A stretch of 64,000 bases of DNA from Romeriopsis sp046049545 (GCA_046049545.1 JBJORF010000021.1:16573-80572), one strand, 5' to 3'; positions 43,901 through 53,140 are shown, numbered from the stretch's first letter. Notes: a model not told the origin generated them from the sequence alone. Numbers and translations: made by a program.

Positions 43901-44157
43901 CCGCTTAGGCAGTAGAAGTTACGGGCTGATCAGTGGATAGCCAGCCGAAGTAGGTTAACTCTCTGACCAGCCTCATTTGCTATCTTTAGGGAGAAGGCGC
44001 GCTCGTATTTCCGTCCGTTGAGGCCAGTTATGCAATACCAAATTTCAGTAAGGCATCAGCGTAATTCGCCTGATCTATTAAGTTTGTTTCACTGGGTAGA
44101 TGACTAACCTGATTCCTGCAAGCCAATATAGAGATATGCCAGAATGGAGATCTCATT

Positions 44158-44349
44158 TTGCTACCTACGCCCGAACAAAGTGCTGCCAGTGTTTTTGTCT
44201 GTCAGATGTTATCCAACTGTTATCGAGATATCCAGATCTTTCGCTACAGTCCTACGAGTCAGATTCTTTACATTTTTGCGAACGATGAGTTGCAGATTGT
44301 CATAGCCCCAGATGGAAATTGGAGATTCTTAGATGAAACCGAACTATGA
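44158..44349 (+). CDS. DUF6888-like small protein
   Basis: 63 aa from TTG 44158, supported by GGAG eight bases upstream. PEQSAASVFVCQMLSNCYRD ... QILYIFANDELQIVIAPDGN followed by WRFL matches a cyanobacterial family I remember as DUF6888. Its last 17 bases overlap the start of the next gene, a DUF6887-like protein, which is the usual partner. This arrangement resembles two-gene toxin-antitoxin or regulatory modules, but no activity is known to me. Confidence 0.65.
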   Translation: MLPTPEQSAASVFVCQMLSNCYRDIQIFRYSPTSQILYIFANDELQIVIAPDGNWRFLDETEL

Positions 44350-44542
44350 TGCGATGTCTTGGTCAGAATTGAGGGCGTACATTCTCGAGCATCGGGACGA
44401 TGTGGAAGCATTAGATGCGATGTACGCGCGGCGCAGCCCTGATGCTGAAGCAACTTGGTTTACTGCCCCGCAAAACCTCCAAGAATGGGAACAGCAAATG
44501 GCAACGCTCAAACCTTTGCTAACTCAAAAGCCCCAATCTTAA
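44333..44542 (+). CDS. DUF6887-like small protein
   Basis: 69 aa, ATG 44333 inside the 3' end of the preceding gene. KPNYDAMSWSELRAYILEHR followed by DDVEALDAMYARR matches the DUF6887 pattern; the C-terminus EWEQQMATLKPLL is helical. Acidic and wholly helical-looking, as antitoxin-like partners often are. It converges on the cysteine desulfurase gene with a four-base overlap. Confidence 0.65.
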   Translation: MKPNYDAMSWSELRAYILEHRDDVEALDAMYARRSPDAEATWFTAPQNLQEWEQQMATLKPLLTQKPQS

Positions 44543-45699
44543 ATGTCGCGAGCTTGGCGTAGTTCGGTAACGGTTGTGCAAAAAGCAGCGGCGGCCCGAT
44601 CGACTTCGATGCTGGTGGTCGATCGACCGAGTCCAAATCGCACCGAAGCGTAGGCTAAGTCTTCACTGCGGCCCAACGCCTGCAAAACATGGGAAGGCGC
44701 GATTTTAGCAGTGCTACAGGCGGAGCCAGAGGATACGGCCATCACCGATCGCAATCCCAATAGCAGCGCATTGCCATCAACGCCGGGGACGCTGACATTA
44801 AGGTTGCCTGCGAGGCGTTGAGTGGGGTGGCCGTTGAGCAGGATGCCCTCGACGGCTTGCAGCTTTTGCCAGAGCCGATCGCGTAGGGTCAAAATCCTGG
44901 CTTGTTCGATCGTCATTTGCTCAGTGGCAAGGCTGATCGCTTGGGCCATGCCGACAATCAGCGGCGGATTCAGGGTGCCCGATCGGCGATCGCGTTCTTG
45001 GCCGCCGCCATGGAGCTGCGGGGCGATCGTCACGCGCGGATCTTTGCGGCGGACGTAGAGGGCACCGATGCCCTTGGGGCCATAGATTTTGTGGGCGGTG
45101 AGGGACATCAGATCGATCGGCATGGTGGCCATGTCCAAGGGAATTTTGCCGATCGCTTGGGCCGCATCACTGTGGAAAAAGATGCCGCGATCGTGGCAGA
45201 GTTGGCCGATTGCGGCGATCGGTTGCAGCACCCCAATTTCGTTGTTTGCCGCCATAACCGAGACGAGGATGGTGTCCGATCGGAGCGCCGCTGTGAATTG
45301 GGTTAAATCGACGAGGCCATCGGGCTGGACGGGCAAAACGGTGATCGCAAAGCCCAAACTCGCTAAATAATTGCAGGGATCGAGGACGGCGTGGTGTTCG
45401 GTGGCGAGGGTGATGATGTGCTTGCCCCGGTGGTGGTGGGCTTCGGCGATGCCTTTAATCGCGAGATTATTCGCTTCGGTCGCGCCACTGGTGAAGATAA
45501 TTTCGGTCGGGTCGGCCCCGATCGCGCTCGCAATGCTTTCCCGCGCTTGTTTGACCGCCGATTCCGCATTCCAGCCGTAGACATGGCCCACACTGCCGGG
45601 ATTGCCAAATTGTTCGGTGAAGAACGGCAACATCGCGGCCAAAACCCGATCATCAACGGGGGTAGTGCTGTGGGCATCGAGATAGATCGGCTTACTCAT
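44539..45699 (-). CDS. Cysteine desulfurase (NifS/IscS family)
   Basis: 386 aa PLP enzyme that releases sulfur from cysteine. YLDAHSTTPVDDRVL, FTSGATEANNLAIKG, the PLP-lysine segment DLMSLTAHKIYGPKGIGALY and catalytic cysteine loop SSGSACSTAKIAPSHVLQAL place it in class I (NifS/IscS). Supplies sulfur for Fe-S clusters or tRNA thiolation. No isc or nif genes adjoin it, so the pathway is not fixed by context. Confidence 0.94.
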   Translation of the reverse strand: MSKPIYLDAHSTTPVDDRVLAAMLPFFTEQFGNPGSVGHVYGWNAESAVKQARESIASAIGADPTEIIFTSGATEANNLAIKGIAEAHHHRGKHIITLATEHHAVLDPCNYLASLGFAITVLPVQPDGLVDLTQFTAALRSDTILVSVMAANNEIGVLQPIAAIGQLCHDRGIFFHSDAAQAIGKIPLDMATMPIDLMSLTAHKIYGPKGIGALYVRRKDPRVTIAPQLHGGGQERDRRSGTLNPPLIVGMAQAISLATEQMTIEQARILTLRDRLWQKLQAVEGILLNGHPTQRLAGNLNVSVPGVDGNALLLGLRSVMAVSSGSACSTAKIAPSHVLQALGRSEDLAYASVRFGLGRSTTSIEVDRAAAAFCTTVTELRQARDI

Positions 45700-45826
45700 T
45701 AACGGACTTACTCATCAACAAAGCAGAGATGTTCAGGGGGAGTGGCATCTCCTATGATGGACGATGGTTAGGGAACTGGCTAGGTTTTGGCAGGTTAGGT
45801 TTTGGGAAGCGCTGGGGGAATTGGGT

Positions 45827-46312
45827 ATGAATCGAGTCAGTTGTGCGATCGCGCTGGGTGCGAATCTCGGTGAACCCCAAGCGACCCTCGAAGCAGCATT
45901 GGTTGTGCTTGAGCAGCATCCGCAGATTAGTCTAGAAGCCAGTTCAAGTTGGTATTTGACAGCGGCGATCGGGCCGCCGCAGCCGGACTATGTGAATGGG
46001 GTGGCAGTTGTGACCACGCAATTGAGTCCATCGGCATTAATGGCGCAACTGTTGGAAATTGAAAATCAGTTTGGGCGGGTGCGGCGGGAACGCTGGGGGG
46101 CAAGGACGTTGGATCTGGATTTACTGCTGTTTGGCGATGTGATTTTGGCGACACCGGATTTGACCATTCCCCATCCTCGGATGTACGATCGAGCTTTCGT
46201 ATTGGTGCCGTTGGCAGAAATTGCGCCGCATTGGTGTGATCCTGTTTCGGGCCAGACGATCCAGGCTCTAGCTAAGGCGATCGACCGATCGGGGGTTCGA
46301 CAAATGCTGTGA
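45827..46312 (+). CDS. folK: HPPK: 6-hydroxymethyl-7,8-dihydropterin pyrophosphokinase
   Basis: 161 aa from ATG 45827 (MNRVSCAIALGANLGEPQAT) with GGGGG ten bases upstream; the 21 extra upstream codons are not protein-like. Transfers pyrophosphate from ATP to hydroxymethyl-dihydropterin in folate synthesis. Signatures: ALGANLG, FGRVRRERWGARTLDLDLLL and IPHPRMYDRAFVLVPLAEI. Confidence 0.95.
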   Translation: MNRVSCAIALGANLGEPQATLEAALVVLEQHPQISLEASSSWYLTAAIGPPQPDYVNGVAVVTTQLSPSALMAQLLEIENQFGRVRRERWGARTLDLDLLLFGDVILATPDLTIPHPRMYDRAFVLVPLAEIAPHWCDPVSGQTIQALAKAIDRSGVRQML

Positions 46313-46348
46313 CTGGAATTAATTATCCGAATTATTGGTGAGGCAACT

Positions 46349-46897
46349 ATGCCCTACGGTGCGGAACCGCCCCAACGATTGAAGCAAAAGCTGACCTATC
46401 ACGGGCGTAAGTTTAGTTTTGAAGTCAATCAGTTGCGCCTGCCAAATCAGTCGGTCGGGGACTGGGAATGTATCAGGCATCCCGGCGGGGCGTTGGCGGT
46501 GCCTTATACGAATGATGGCAAGTTGGCGATCGTGCGGCAATATCGGTTTGCGGCCCAGGGACGATTGCTGGAGTTTCCGGCGGGTACGGTGGAGAAGGGT
46601 GAAAGTCCAGAAGTGACGATCGAACGGGAAATTCAGGAAGAAGTGGGCTATGCGGCGCAGACTTGGCGCAAACTGGGGGAGTTTTTCCTGGCACCGGGAT
46701 ATTCGGATGAAATTATCTACGCATTTCTGGCAACGGATTTGAGCAAGCTAGAAGTGCCGTTGGCCCAGGATGAGGATGAGGATATTGAAGTGGTGCTGAT
46801 GACCCCCGCAGAGGTCGAAACCGCAATTCATCAAGGTGATATGACTGACGGGAAATCGATCGCGGCGTTTATGCTGGCGAAGCCCTATCTCGTCTAG
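46349..46897 (+). CDS. NUDIX hydrolase, ADP-ribose pyrophosphatase-like
   Basis: 182 aa. NUDIX box GTVEKGESPEVTIEREIQEE followed by VGY contains the GX5EX7REUXEE pattern (E at the metal positions intact). The preceding QYRFAAQGRLLEFPAG is typical of ADP-ribose pyrophosphatases. Likely hydrolyses ADP-ribose or related nucleotide sugars; exact substrate inferred. It starts 36 bases after folK. Confidence 0.92.
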   Translation: MPYGAEPPQRLKQKLTYHGRKFSFEVNQLRLPNQSVGDWECIRHPGGALAVPYTNDGKLAIVRQYRFAAQGRLLEFPAGTVEKGESPEVTIEREIQEEVGYAAQTWRKLGEFFLAPGYSDEIIYAFLATDLSKLEVPLAQDEDEDIEVVLMTPAEVETAIHQGDMTDGKSIAAFMLAKPYLV

Positions 46898-46957
46898 AAC
46901 TGACGGAAAATCGCAAGTGTGTTAGATTGGCTAACGCATTGATTTCTGGGGTTTTCC

Positions 46958-48403
46958 ATGGCGGACTTGATTTTGTTTTGGCATCGGCGGGATCTGCGGA
47001 TTGCGGACAATATTGGGCTGGCGATGGCAAGGCAGCGATCGGCGCAGGTGGTCGGGGTGTTTTGCCTTGATCCGCAGATTTTGCAGGGGGATGATATTGC
47101 CCCGGTGCGGGTGGATTATCTGCTGGGGAGTTTGCGATCGTTGCGCGATCGGTATCGCCAAGCGGGCAGCGATTTAATCCTGTTGCAAGCGAATCCAATT
47201 CCAGCATTACCTAAATTAGCTGCTGCCTTGAAAGCTGCCGCAGTTTATTGGAACTGGGACGTAGAGCCTTATTCCCAGAAGCGGGATGATGCGATGATTC
47301 ATGGGTTAAAAGCTGTGGGAATCGAAGCGCAAACGCAGTGGGATCAGCTTTTGCACACACCCTACGAAATTGTATCGAAAGCGAAAAGCGAACCCTACAC
47401 GGTTTATGGGCCTTATTGGAAAAACTGGAGCGTGAAGGATAAAGCGCCACCCTATCCTGAGTTGAACGGTGCAAAGGGTTTAGACGTACAGCAACAGCAA
47501 ATTGCCGAGGAAAATGGCGCGATCGCGAATATGCCAACACTCAAAGATTTAGGCTTTAGTTGGGATAATGAGCAGGTGCTAGAACCGGGTGAAATCCCAG
47601 CACAGAAACGGTTAGAGCAGTTTGTCGATCGGGCGATATTTGCCTACGATGAAGCTCGAAATTTTCCGTCGCAACCCGGAACTTCAACCTTAAGTCCCGC
47701 ATTGAAATTCGGCACGATCGGGATTCGGACATTGTGGGCAGCAACGCAAACGGCAATGCAACGGGCTAACAGCGAGGAAGCGCTGGCAGGCATTAAAACT
47801 TGGCAACAGGAATTGGCTTGGCGGGAATTTTATCAGCATGTAATGTTCCATTTCCCAGAACTCGCCGACGGGCCGTACCGCGAACATTTCAAGCAGTTTC
47901 CTTGGGAAGACAATGCGGCGCATTTCGAGGCTTGGTGTGCGGGTAAAACCGGATATCCGATCGTCGATGCGGCAATGCGACAGATGAACGCAACGGGCTG
48001 GATGCACAACCGTTGTCGGATGATTGTGGCGAGTTTTTTGACAAAAGATTTAATTCTTGATTGGCGGTTAGGTGAAAAGTATTTCATGCAGCATTTAGTC
48101 GATGGTGACTTGTCGGCAAATAATGGCGGTTGGCAGTGGAGCGCTTCGAGTGGCATGGATCCCAAGCCCCTAAGGATTTTCAACCCTACCAGTCAAGCGA
48201 AAAAGTTTGATCTCAAAGCGGAATATATTCGCCATTGGGTACCGGAATTAAAATCCGTGGCGACAGCGGATTTAATTAGTGGCGAAATTAGTCGCAGCGA
48301 TCGGAAGCGGTATGGGTATGTGAAACCGATCGTCGATCACGCCGTACAACAGCGGCGGTTCAAAGAGCGATATGCAAAGCAGAAACCGCCCGCTGGGGAA
48401 TGA
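46958..48403 (+). CDS. phrA: Deoxyribodipyrimidine photolyase (class I, 8-HDF type)
   Basis: 481 aa. Repairs cyclobutane pyrimidine dimers with blue light. Antenna domain starts LILFWHRRDLRIADNIGLA; FAD domain contains WQQELAWREFYQHVMFHFPE, GKTGYPIVDAAMRQMNATGW, MHNRCRMIVASFLTKDLILDW and DGDLSANNGGWQWSASSGMD. The order and motifs match the cyanobacterial CPD photolyase (Anacystis type). It converges on the ubiD-like gene with only eight bases between stops. Confidence 0.95.
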   Translation: MADLILFWHRRDLRIADNIGLAMARQRSAQVVGVFCLDPQILQGDDIAPVRVDYLLGSLRSLRDRYRQAGSDLILLQANPIPALPKLAAALKAAAVYWNWDVEPYSQKRDDAMIHGLKAVGIEAQTQWDQLLHTPYEIVSKAKSEPYTVYGPYWKNWSVKDKAPPYPELNGAKGLDVQQQQIAEENGAIANMPTLKDLGFSWDNEQVLEPGEIPAQKRLEQFVDRAIFAYDEARNFPSQPGTSTLSPALKFGTIGIRTLWAATQTAMQRANSEEALAGIKTWQQELAWREFYQHVMFHFPELADGPYREHFKQFPWEDNAAHFEAWCAGKTGYPIVDAAMRQMNATGWMHNRCRMIVASFLTKDLILDWRLGEKYFMQHLVDGDLSANNGGWQWSASSGMDPKPLRIFNPTSQAKKFDLKAEYIRHWVPELKSVATADLISGEISRSDRKRYGYVKPIVDHAVQQRRFKERYAKQKPPAGE

Positions 48404-48411
48404 TTTGGGTG

Positions 48412-49923
48412 TTATTTCATGTTGTACCCAAATAAGTTGGGATCGACTTCGCCCAATTGCAGGTCGGCTAATCCGTATTCCGCCCAGCGTTGATCGACCA
48501 ATTCGGCGGTAGCTGGATCGGCCTTCAGCTCGTCGTTCCAGGTGCGATCGGTCTCGGGATAAACCTTGGTCGTCGCATCAATCCCCATTTTGCTGCCTAA
48601 TCCGGCTTTTTCGGTGGCGAAATCTAGACTGTCAAAGGGATTGTCCGGCAGGATAAATACGTCACGGGCTGGATCAACTTTTGAGGTGATCGCCCACACC
48701 ACCGCCCGTGGATCGCGAATGTTAATTGCCTTATCGACGATAATCACAAACTTGGTATAGCTAAACTGCGGTAAGGCACTCCAAAATGCCAAGGCTGCTC
48801 GCCTTGCATGGCCGGGATAGGATTTGTCGATCGAAATTACGGCGGCTTTGTAGGACAGGGCTTCCATCGGCAGGAAGAAGTCGATGATTTCCGGGACTTG
48901 CTGCCGCAGAATCGGGGTGTAGATCCGGTTCAGGGCGATCGCCATCATTGCGTCTTCCTTGGGCGGACGACCGCTGAAGGTAGTCATGTAGATCGGATCT
49001 TTGCGGTGGGTGATGCAGTTGAACCGAATCAGTGGGCCTTTGGGATTGGCGGGGCCGTAGTAGCCCATGTGATCCCCCGCCGGGCCGTCGGTGCCCACTT
49101 CGCCGGGGGTAATCGTCCCTTCAAGGACAAATTCCGCGCTGGCGGGGACTTCGAGATCGACGGTTTTGCATTTGGCGAGGTGGATGCCGGAGCCGCTGTA
49201 GAGTCCGGCGAAGAGCCACTCGGACATGTCGATCGGCAGGGGGGTCGCAGCAGCCATGATTACCAGGGGATCAACGCCTACGGCAACGGCGACTTCGAGC
49301 TTTTCACCGCGTTCAGCGGCTTTGCGCAGGTGACGGGTGGAGCCGCGCACGGAGAGCCACTGCACGGTCATCGTGTTTTTCGATTGCAGTTGCAGGCGAT
49401 AGACTCCGACGTTGGGGATTTTGGTTTCGGGGTCTTTGGTGATCATCAGGCCCAGGGTGAGGACTTTGCCTGCGTCGCCGGGGTAGACGTGGAGCATCGG
49501 GATTTGGGTCAGGTCCACGTCATCGCCTTCGATCACGATCTGCTGACAGGCCGGGAAGAGGTCGCGATCGGGTTTGGCGCGCAGCACGTCGAAGAGGACT
49601 TTGCCCAGATCGATCGCTTGCTTGATTTTCTTAGGCGGGCGGGGCTGGTAGAGGATCGCAAGTTTGCGGCCGAGGTCTTCGAGATCTTCGGGTTTCTCCA
49701 TGTTCATGGCCCAGGTGACGCGCTGGACGGTGCCCATTACATTGACGGCGACGGGGTATTTTGACCCTTTGACGTTTTCAAACAGCAGCGCCGGGCCACC
49801 GGATTGCAACATGCGGGTGGCGATTTCGGAGATTTCGAGGTGTGGGTCAACTTCGGTCTTGATCCGGCGCAGTTGGCCCCGTTCTTCGAGCATCTGGAGG
49901 AAACCGCGTAAATCTCTGGGCAT
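48412..49923 (-). CDS. ubiD: UbiD-family decarboxylase
   Basis: 503 aa. Prenylated-FMN decarboxylase family; in quinone synthesis it removes the ring carboxyl of polyprenyl-hydroxybenzoate. DLRGFLQMLEERGQLRRIKT, RMLQSGGPALLFENVKGSKY, EGDDVDLTQIPMLHVYPGDA, and the ED-x-E-like active-site region VLEGTITPGEVGTDGPAGDH are typical. Cyanobacteria make plastoquinone, so this is the expected decarboxylase of that route, assigned by family and organism. The cofactor-making UbiX partner is not in the window. Confidence 0.92.
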   Translation of the reverse strand: MPRDLRGFLQMLEERGQLRRIKTEVDPHLEISEIATRMLQSGGPALLFENVKGSKYPVAVNVMGTVQRVTWAMNMEKPEDLEDLGRKLAILYQPRPPKKIKQAIDLGKVLFDVLRAKPDRDLFPACQQIVIEGDDVDLTQIPMLHVYPGDAGKVLTLGLMITKDPETKIPNVGVYRLQLQSKNTMTVQWLSVRGSTRHLRKAAERGEKLEVAVAVGVDPLVIMAAATPLPIDMSEWLFAGLYSGSGIHLAKCKTVDLEVPASAEFVLEGTITPGEVGTDGPAGDHMGYYGPANPKGPLIRFNCITHRKDPIYMTTFSGRPPKEDAMMAIALNRIYTPILRQQVPEIIDFFLPMEALSYKAAVISIDKSYPGHARRAALAFWSALPQFSYTKFVIIVDKAINIRDPRAVVWAITSKVDPARDVFILPDNPFDSLDFATEKAGLGSKMGIDATTKVYPETDRTWNDELKADPATAELVDQRWAEYGLADLQLGEVDPNLFGYNMK

Positions 49924-50003
49924 GGCAAACCTGAAGGGCGAGTAACGAAATGTAAAGTCACTCTATTATCCCCGATCGGTGGCGGTGCTGTCAGCCTTAA
50001 ATC

Positions 50004-50067
50004 GCCCCCCAGCCCCCAATCCTGGGGGAGCAAGAGTCAAAGCCCCCAGGATTGGGGGTTTGGGGGC
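50004..50067. repeat. C/G fold-back repeat, copy 2 (family C)
   Basis: GCCCCCCAGCCCCCAATCC ... GGATTGGGGGTTTGGGGGC, almost perfectly self-complementary. Lies between ubiD and the S4-domain gene, where it may also serve as a terminator. Confidence 0.85.
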
Positions 50068-50102
50068 GGATAGCTTGATGTTTCAATCAAAATTGTCGCG
50101 CG

Positions 50103-50333
50103 CTAATCAGCGAAATCGACGGTGTAGCTTTGATCAAAGACGATGACCCGATCGCCCTGGACGAGTTTCCGGCCCCGCCGTTGTTCCATGGTGCCGTTGA
50201 CATCGACTTCCCCGGTTTGGATCAAGATTTTGGCTTGGCCGCCAGTGTCGGCGATGCCTGCGAGTTTGAGGAACTGGTCGAGTTTGATGTACGCTTCGGT
50301 GACGGCTTCGTTGGGATTCGCTTCGCTACGCAT
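50103..50333 (-). CDS. S4-domain RNA-binding protein (YbcJ-like)
   Basis: 76 aa. A single S4 fold: IKLDQFLKLAGIADTGGQAK then ILIQTGEVDVNGTMEQRRGR KLVQGD in sequence, as in YbcJ/YlmH-type small proteins. Presumed to bind structured RNA; target unknown. It is divergent from the PF09818 ATPase gene (33 bases between starts), so the two share a promoter region. Confidence 0.88.
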   Translation of the reverse strand: MRSEANPNEAVTEAYIKLDQFLKLAGIADTGGQAKILIQTGEVDVNGTMEQRRGRKLVQGDRVIVFDQSYTVDFAD

Positions 50334-50366
50334 GTTGTTTCACCTCGGTCTTCTGTGGAGAGCGCT

Positions 50367-52091
50367 ATGGCCGCCGCATCATTATCGGCTGAATCATTAT
50401 CCCAAATCCTGTCCGCCCTCGATGGTCAGAGTTATGGCCGTTATCGTGATTTGGTGGGGGAATGGTATGAATTGGATGGGGCTGGGACGATCGGTGCGCG
50501 CTGGTCGTTGATTCGCGCGCAAGCTGATCCTTTTGCGCCGCCGAGTGTGTGCTGGGTGCAGGTGCCGCAGACGATGCCCAAGCATCTGTGGGCGAATCCG
50601 GTGCGCGCGATCGCCCTTCGCGATTACCTTACCCGCCAATTCGGACGGGCAATTCGCGACATGCGTTTGGGGCGCGATTTAGAGATTCTGGTGCCGGGGC
50701 AGGCGATTTTGGCCCGTAGTTGTGTTTGGGTTTCGGAGCAGGAAATTGAGGTGCGGTTTCGGGTGAATTTGCCTGCGATCGGTCGGCGGATTGCGGGGCG
50801 GCAGGCAGTGCAGCTATTGACCCAGGATTTGCCGAAGGTGGTGGCCCGATCGCTGGATTACCACGCTTTGGATGCGGCGGCGATCGTGCGTCATGTCGAA
50901 ACCGCTGAGGATACGGCGGCGCTGCGATCGCAGTTAGCCGATCGCCAGTTAATCGCGTTTATTGCGGATGGAGCGATGTTGGCCAGACGTAGCGGCATTG
51001 ACGATCGGCCGGATACCGAAGCGATCGCGTTTCAATCCCCGCCCGAGGGTCGCGTGACTTTAGAACGCCCCAATGCTGGCCCGATTACGGGGCTGGGCAT
51101 CGAACCCGGCGTGACGCTGATTGTGGGCGGGGGCTACCATGGCAAATCGACGCTGCTGCAAGCGATCGAGCGGGGAATTTATAACCATATTCCGGGGGAT
51201 GGGCGGGAAAATGTCGTGACTAACCCGCAGGCGATCAAGATTCGGGCGGAGGATGGGCGATCAGTGCGCAATGCGGATCTATCGGCGTTGATCAATCATT
51301 TACCCCAGGGGCGATCGAGCCAATCGTTTAGTACCGAAAATGCGAGTGGCAGCACATCCCAGGCGGCGAATCTGGTCGAAGCCGTAGCAGCGGGGGCGCA
51401 GGTGTTGCTGATGGATGAAGACACCTGTGCGACGAACTTGATGATTCGGGATGGGCGGATGCAGCAGTTGATTGCGGCGGCGCAGGAGCCGATTACGCCG
51501 TTGATTGATAAGGTGCGGCCCTTATACGAGCAGCGTGGGGTTTCGACGATTTTGGTGATGGGCGGTTGCGGGGATTATCTGACGGTGGCCGATCGGGTGA
51601 TTGCAATGCAGGATTTTCAGCCTTCGGATGTGACCGAAAAAGCCAGGGAAATCGTCGCGGCCATGCCCGAAGTGCGGCAAGTTGAGGGAGATGCCACCTT
51701 TGGCGCGATCGCGGATCAACGCATTACCCGTCCGCTGCTGACCCCCACCCAGCCGCGCAAACCCCATCGCGGCAAAGTGCGTGGGTCAGTGATTCAGTTT
51801 TATGAGCAGGAAGTGGATTTGGGTGCAGTTTCACAATTAATCGAACCCGGTCAGCTCAAAACTTTGGCGGCAACGATCGTGGCGTTGGATGCGGGGGATT
51901 ATCAAGCCGCTAACGGTAGCTTGGCAGCGATTTTGGCAGAATTTACCGATCAGATGCAGAGCGTAGATGACTTGGATGCGGTGAATGGGGAGCGATGGTC
52001 TTCGACCGACCAGAGGTCATCGGGTGAACTCGTCGAAGTGCGGGCGTTGGAATTGGCGGCAGCGTTACATCGGTTGCGGGCTTCGGCGTAG
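50367..52091 (+). CDS. Predicted ABC-class ATPase (PF09818 family)
   Basis: 574 aa from ATG 50367, with GGAG eight bases before it; the frame open upstream overlaps the S4 gene and is not protein-like. The N-terminal half is a family-specific domain (GRYRDLVGEWYELDG, PKHLWANPVRAIALRDYLTR); the ATPase half has Walker A VGGGYHGKSTLLQAI, a signature-like NASGSTSQAANLVEAV and Walker B VLLMDEDTCATN, then PLYEQRGVSTILVMGGCGDY. These are fixed features of the PF09818 family, a soluble group with no membrane partner and no function certain to me. Confidence 0.88.
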   Translation: MAAASLSAESLSQILSALDGQSYGRYRDLVGEWYELDGAGTIGARWSLIRAQADPFAPPSVCWVQVPQTMPKHLWANPVRAIALRDYLTRQFGRAIRDMRLGRDLEILVPGQAILARSCVWVSEQEIEVRFRVNLPAIGRRIAGRQAVQLLTQDLPKVVARSLDYHALDAAAIVRHVETAEDTAALRSQLADRQLIAFIADGAMLARRSGIDDRPDTEAIAFQSPPEGRVTLERPNAGPITGLGIEPGVTLIVGGGYHGKSTLLQAIERGIYNHIPGDGRENVVTNPQAIKIRAEDGRSVRNADLSALINHLPQGRSSQSFSTENASGSTSQAANLVEAVAAGAQVLLMDEDTCATNLMIRDGRMQQLIAAAQEPITPLIDKVRPLYEQRGVSTILVMGGCGDYLTVADRVIAMQDFQPSDVTEKAREIVAAMPEVRQVEGDATFGAIADQRITRPLLTPTQPRKPHRGKVRGSVIQFYEQEVDLGAVSQLIEPGQLKTLAATIVALDAGDYQAANGSLAAILAEFTDQMQSVDDLDAVNGERWSSTDQRSSGELVEVRALELAAALHRLRASA

Positions 52092-52200
52092 CTCAGCCCT
52101 CGGTTGTGGGGGAGGGGCTTCGGCGTGGCTCAGCCCGCGTTGCGAATATGGTGTGATCGCGTCGGGCTTCGGCTGCCGCTCAGCCCTCGGTTGCTGGGGA
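52079..52200. repeat. Three spaced copies of CTTCGGC-N3-GCTCAGCCC
   Basis: Copies begin near 52080, 52118 and 52167 and read CTTCGGCGTAGCTCAGCCCT, CTTCGGCGTGGCTCAGCCCG and CTTCGGCTGCCGCTCAGCCC. The first contains the stop codon of the ATPase gene. They fill much of the gap before the DUF2232 gene. Confidence 0.65.
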
Positions 52201-52329
52201 AAGAGTTGCCAGCCGACTAGAGGGTACGATCGCCGATCACCCAGTGGGTTGAGCGTCAGCCGAAACCCACGGCATTGTTGTCGATGAGGGCGCTATAGTG
52301 TGTAGGCTATGTTCAATTAGTGTTTTCGC

Positions 52330-53133
52330 ATGAGTGACGTGCCTGCTTCCCCCGCGTCCGGCGCCGATGACTGGACGATCGACCCCACGATCGTTTCCCC
52401 ACAAGCCGCCCGCCCAAACCCTACCCCAGCCGATGAACCCGGTTGGATCGACGACATTGTGCCCGATCGGCCAGACGATCGCATCGATCCGGCTAAACCC
52501 CGACGGCAAGTCGATCCCAATAGCCCGATCGTGATGGTGGAGACGGCGTTTTTGGCCAGTGCTTCGGCGTTGGTTTGGTTAATCAATTCCTACTTTCCGA
52601 TCGGGCCATTGCTGAAGCTGTTTTTCCCGATTCCGATCGCGTTGATTTATCTACGCTGGGGCCGTCGTCCGGCTTGGATGACGACGTTGATTGCGACGTT
52701 GCTGCTGACGATTCTGATGGGGCCGGTGCGGAGCATTCAGTTTTTGATTCCCTTTGGCTTGCTGGGGGTGATGCTGGGGGTGCTGTGGTATCGCCGATCG
52801 GCCTGGGGGATGAGCATTTTTCTGGGGATGATTTTGACGACGCTGGGGGAATTTTTCCGGTTGTGGATTTTGTCGGCGCTGTTGGGTGAAGATCTGTGGC
52901 GCTATTCGACGGTGCAGGTGACGGGCCTGCTCGATTGGCTGTTCGATCGGTTCAATATTCTCCAACAGCCTTCGCTCTCCCTGGTGCAAGTCTTTGCCAT
53001 TCTGTTGATTGCGGTGCGGAATCTGGTTTACCTGTTCACGGTGCATTTGGTGGCGAGTTTCCTGTGCGATCGCCTGGGCAACCCGATTCCTCGTCCGCCG
53101 CGTTGGGTGCGGGTGCTGTTTGAACTGGAATGA
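52330..53133 (+). CDS. DUF2232 membrane protein
   Basis: 267 aa. A 65-residue polar, Pro/Asp-rich N-terminus is followed by about seven hydrophobic segments (AFLASASALVWLINSYFPIG, PIPIALIYLRWGRRPAWMTT, LFTVHLVASFLCDRLGNPIP). This is the cyanobacterial DUF2232 family, distantly similar to transporter S-components. It ends seven bases before the CobT-like gene, so the two are probably co-transcribed; a cobalamin- or precursor-related role is possible from that neighbour only. Confidence 0.82.
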   Translation: MSDVPASPASGADDWTIDPTIVSPQAARPNPTPADEPGWIDDIVPDRPDDRIDPAKPRRQVDPNSPIVMVETAFLASASALVWLINSYFPIGPLLKLFFPIPIALIYLRWGRRPAWMTTLIATLLLTILMGPVRSIQFLIPFGLLGVMLGVLWYRRSAWGMSIFLGMILTTLGEFFRLWILSALLGEDLWRYSTVQVTGLLDWLFDRFNILQQPSLSLVQVFAILLIAVRNLVYLFTVHLVASFLCDRLGNPIPRPPRWVRVLFELE

Positions 53134-53140
53134 TCCGTTC

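Noticed and set aside
42989..45699. Possible DNA phosphorothioation locus (nuclease candidate next to a DndA-like cysteine desulfurase)
   Set aside because: No dndB, C, D or E genes are present and the desulfurase looks like an ordinary NifS/IscS enzyme on the opposite strand.
48808..49764. 318-codon plus-strand frame opposite ubiD
   Set aside because: Antisense shadow of a highly conserved gene; composition (Asp/Gly/Phe/His) is that of a reverse-complemented reading.
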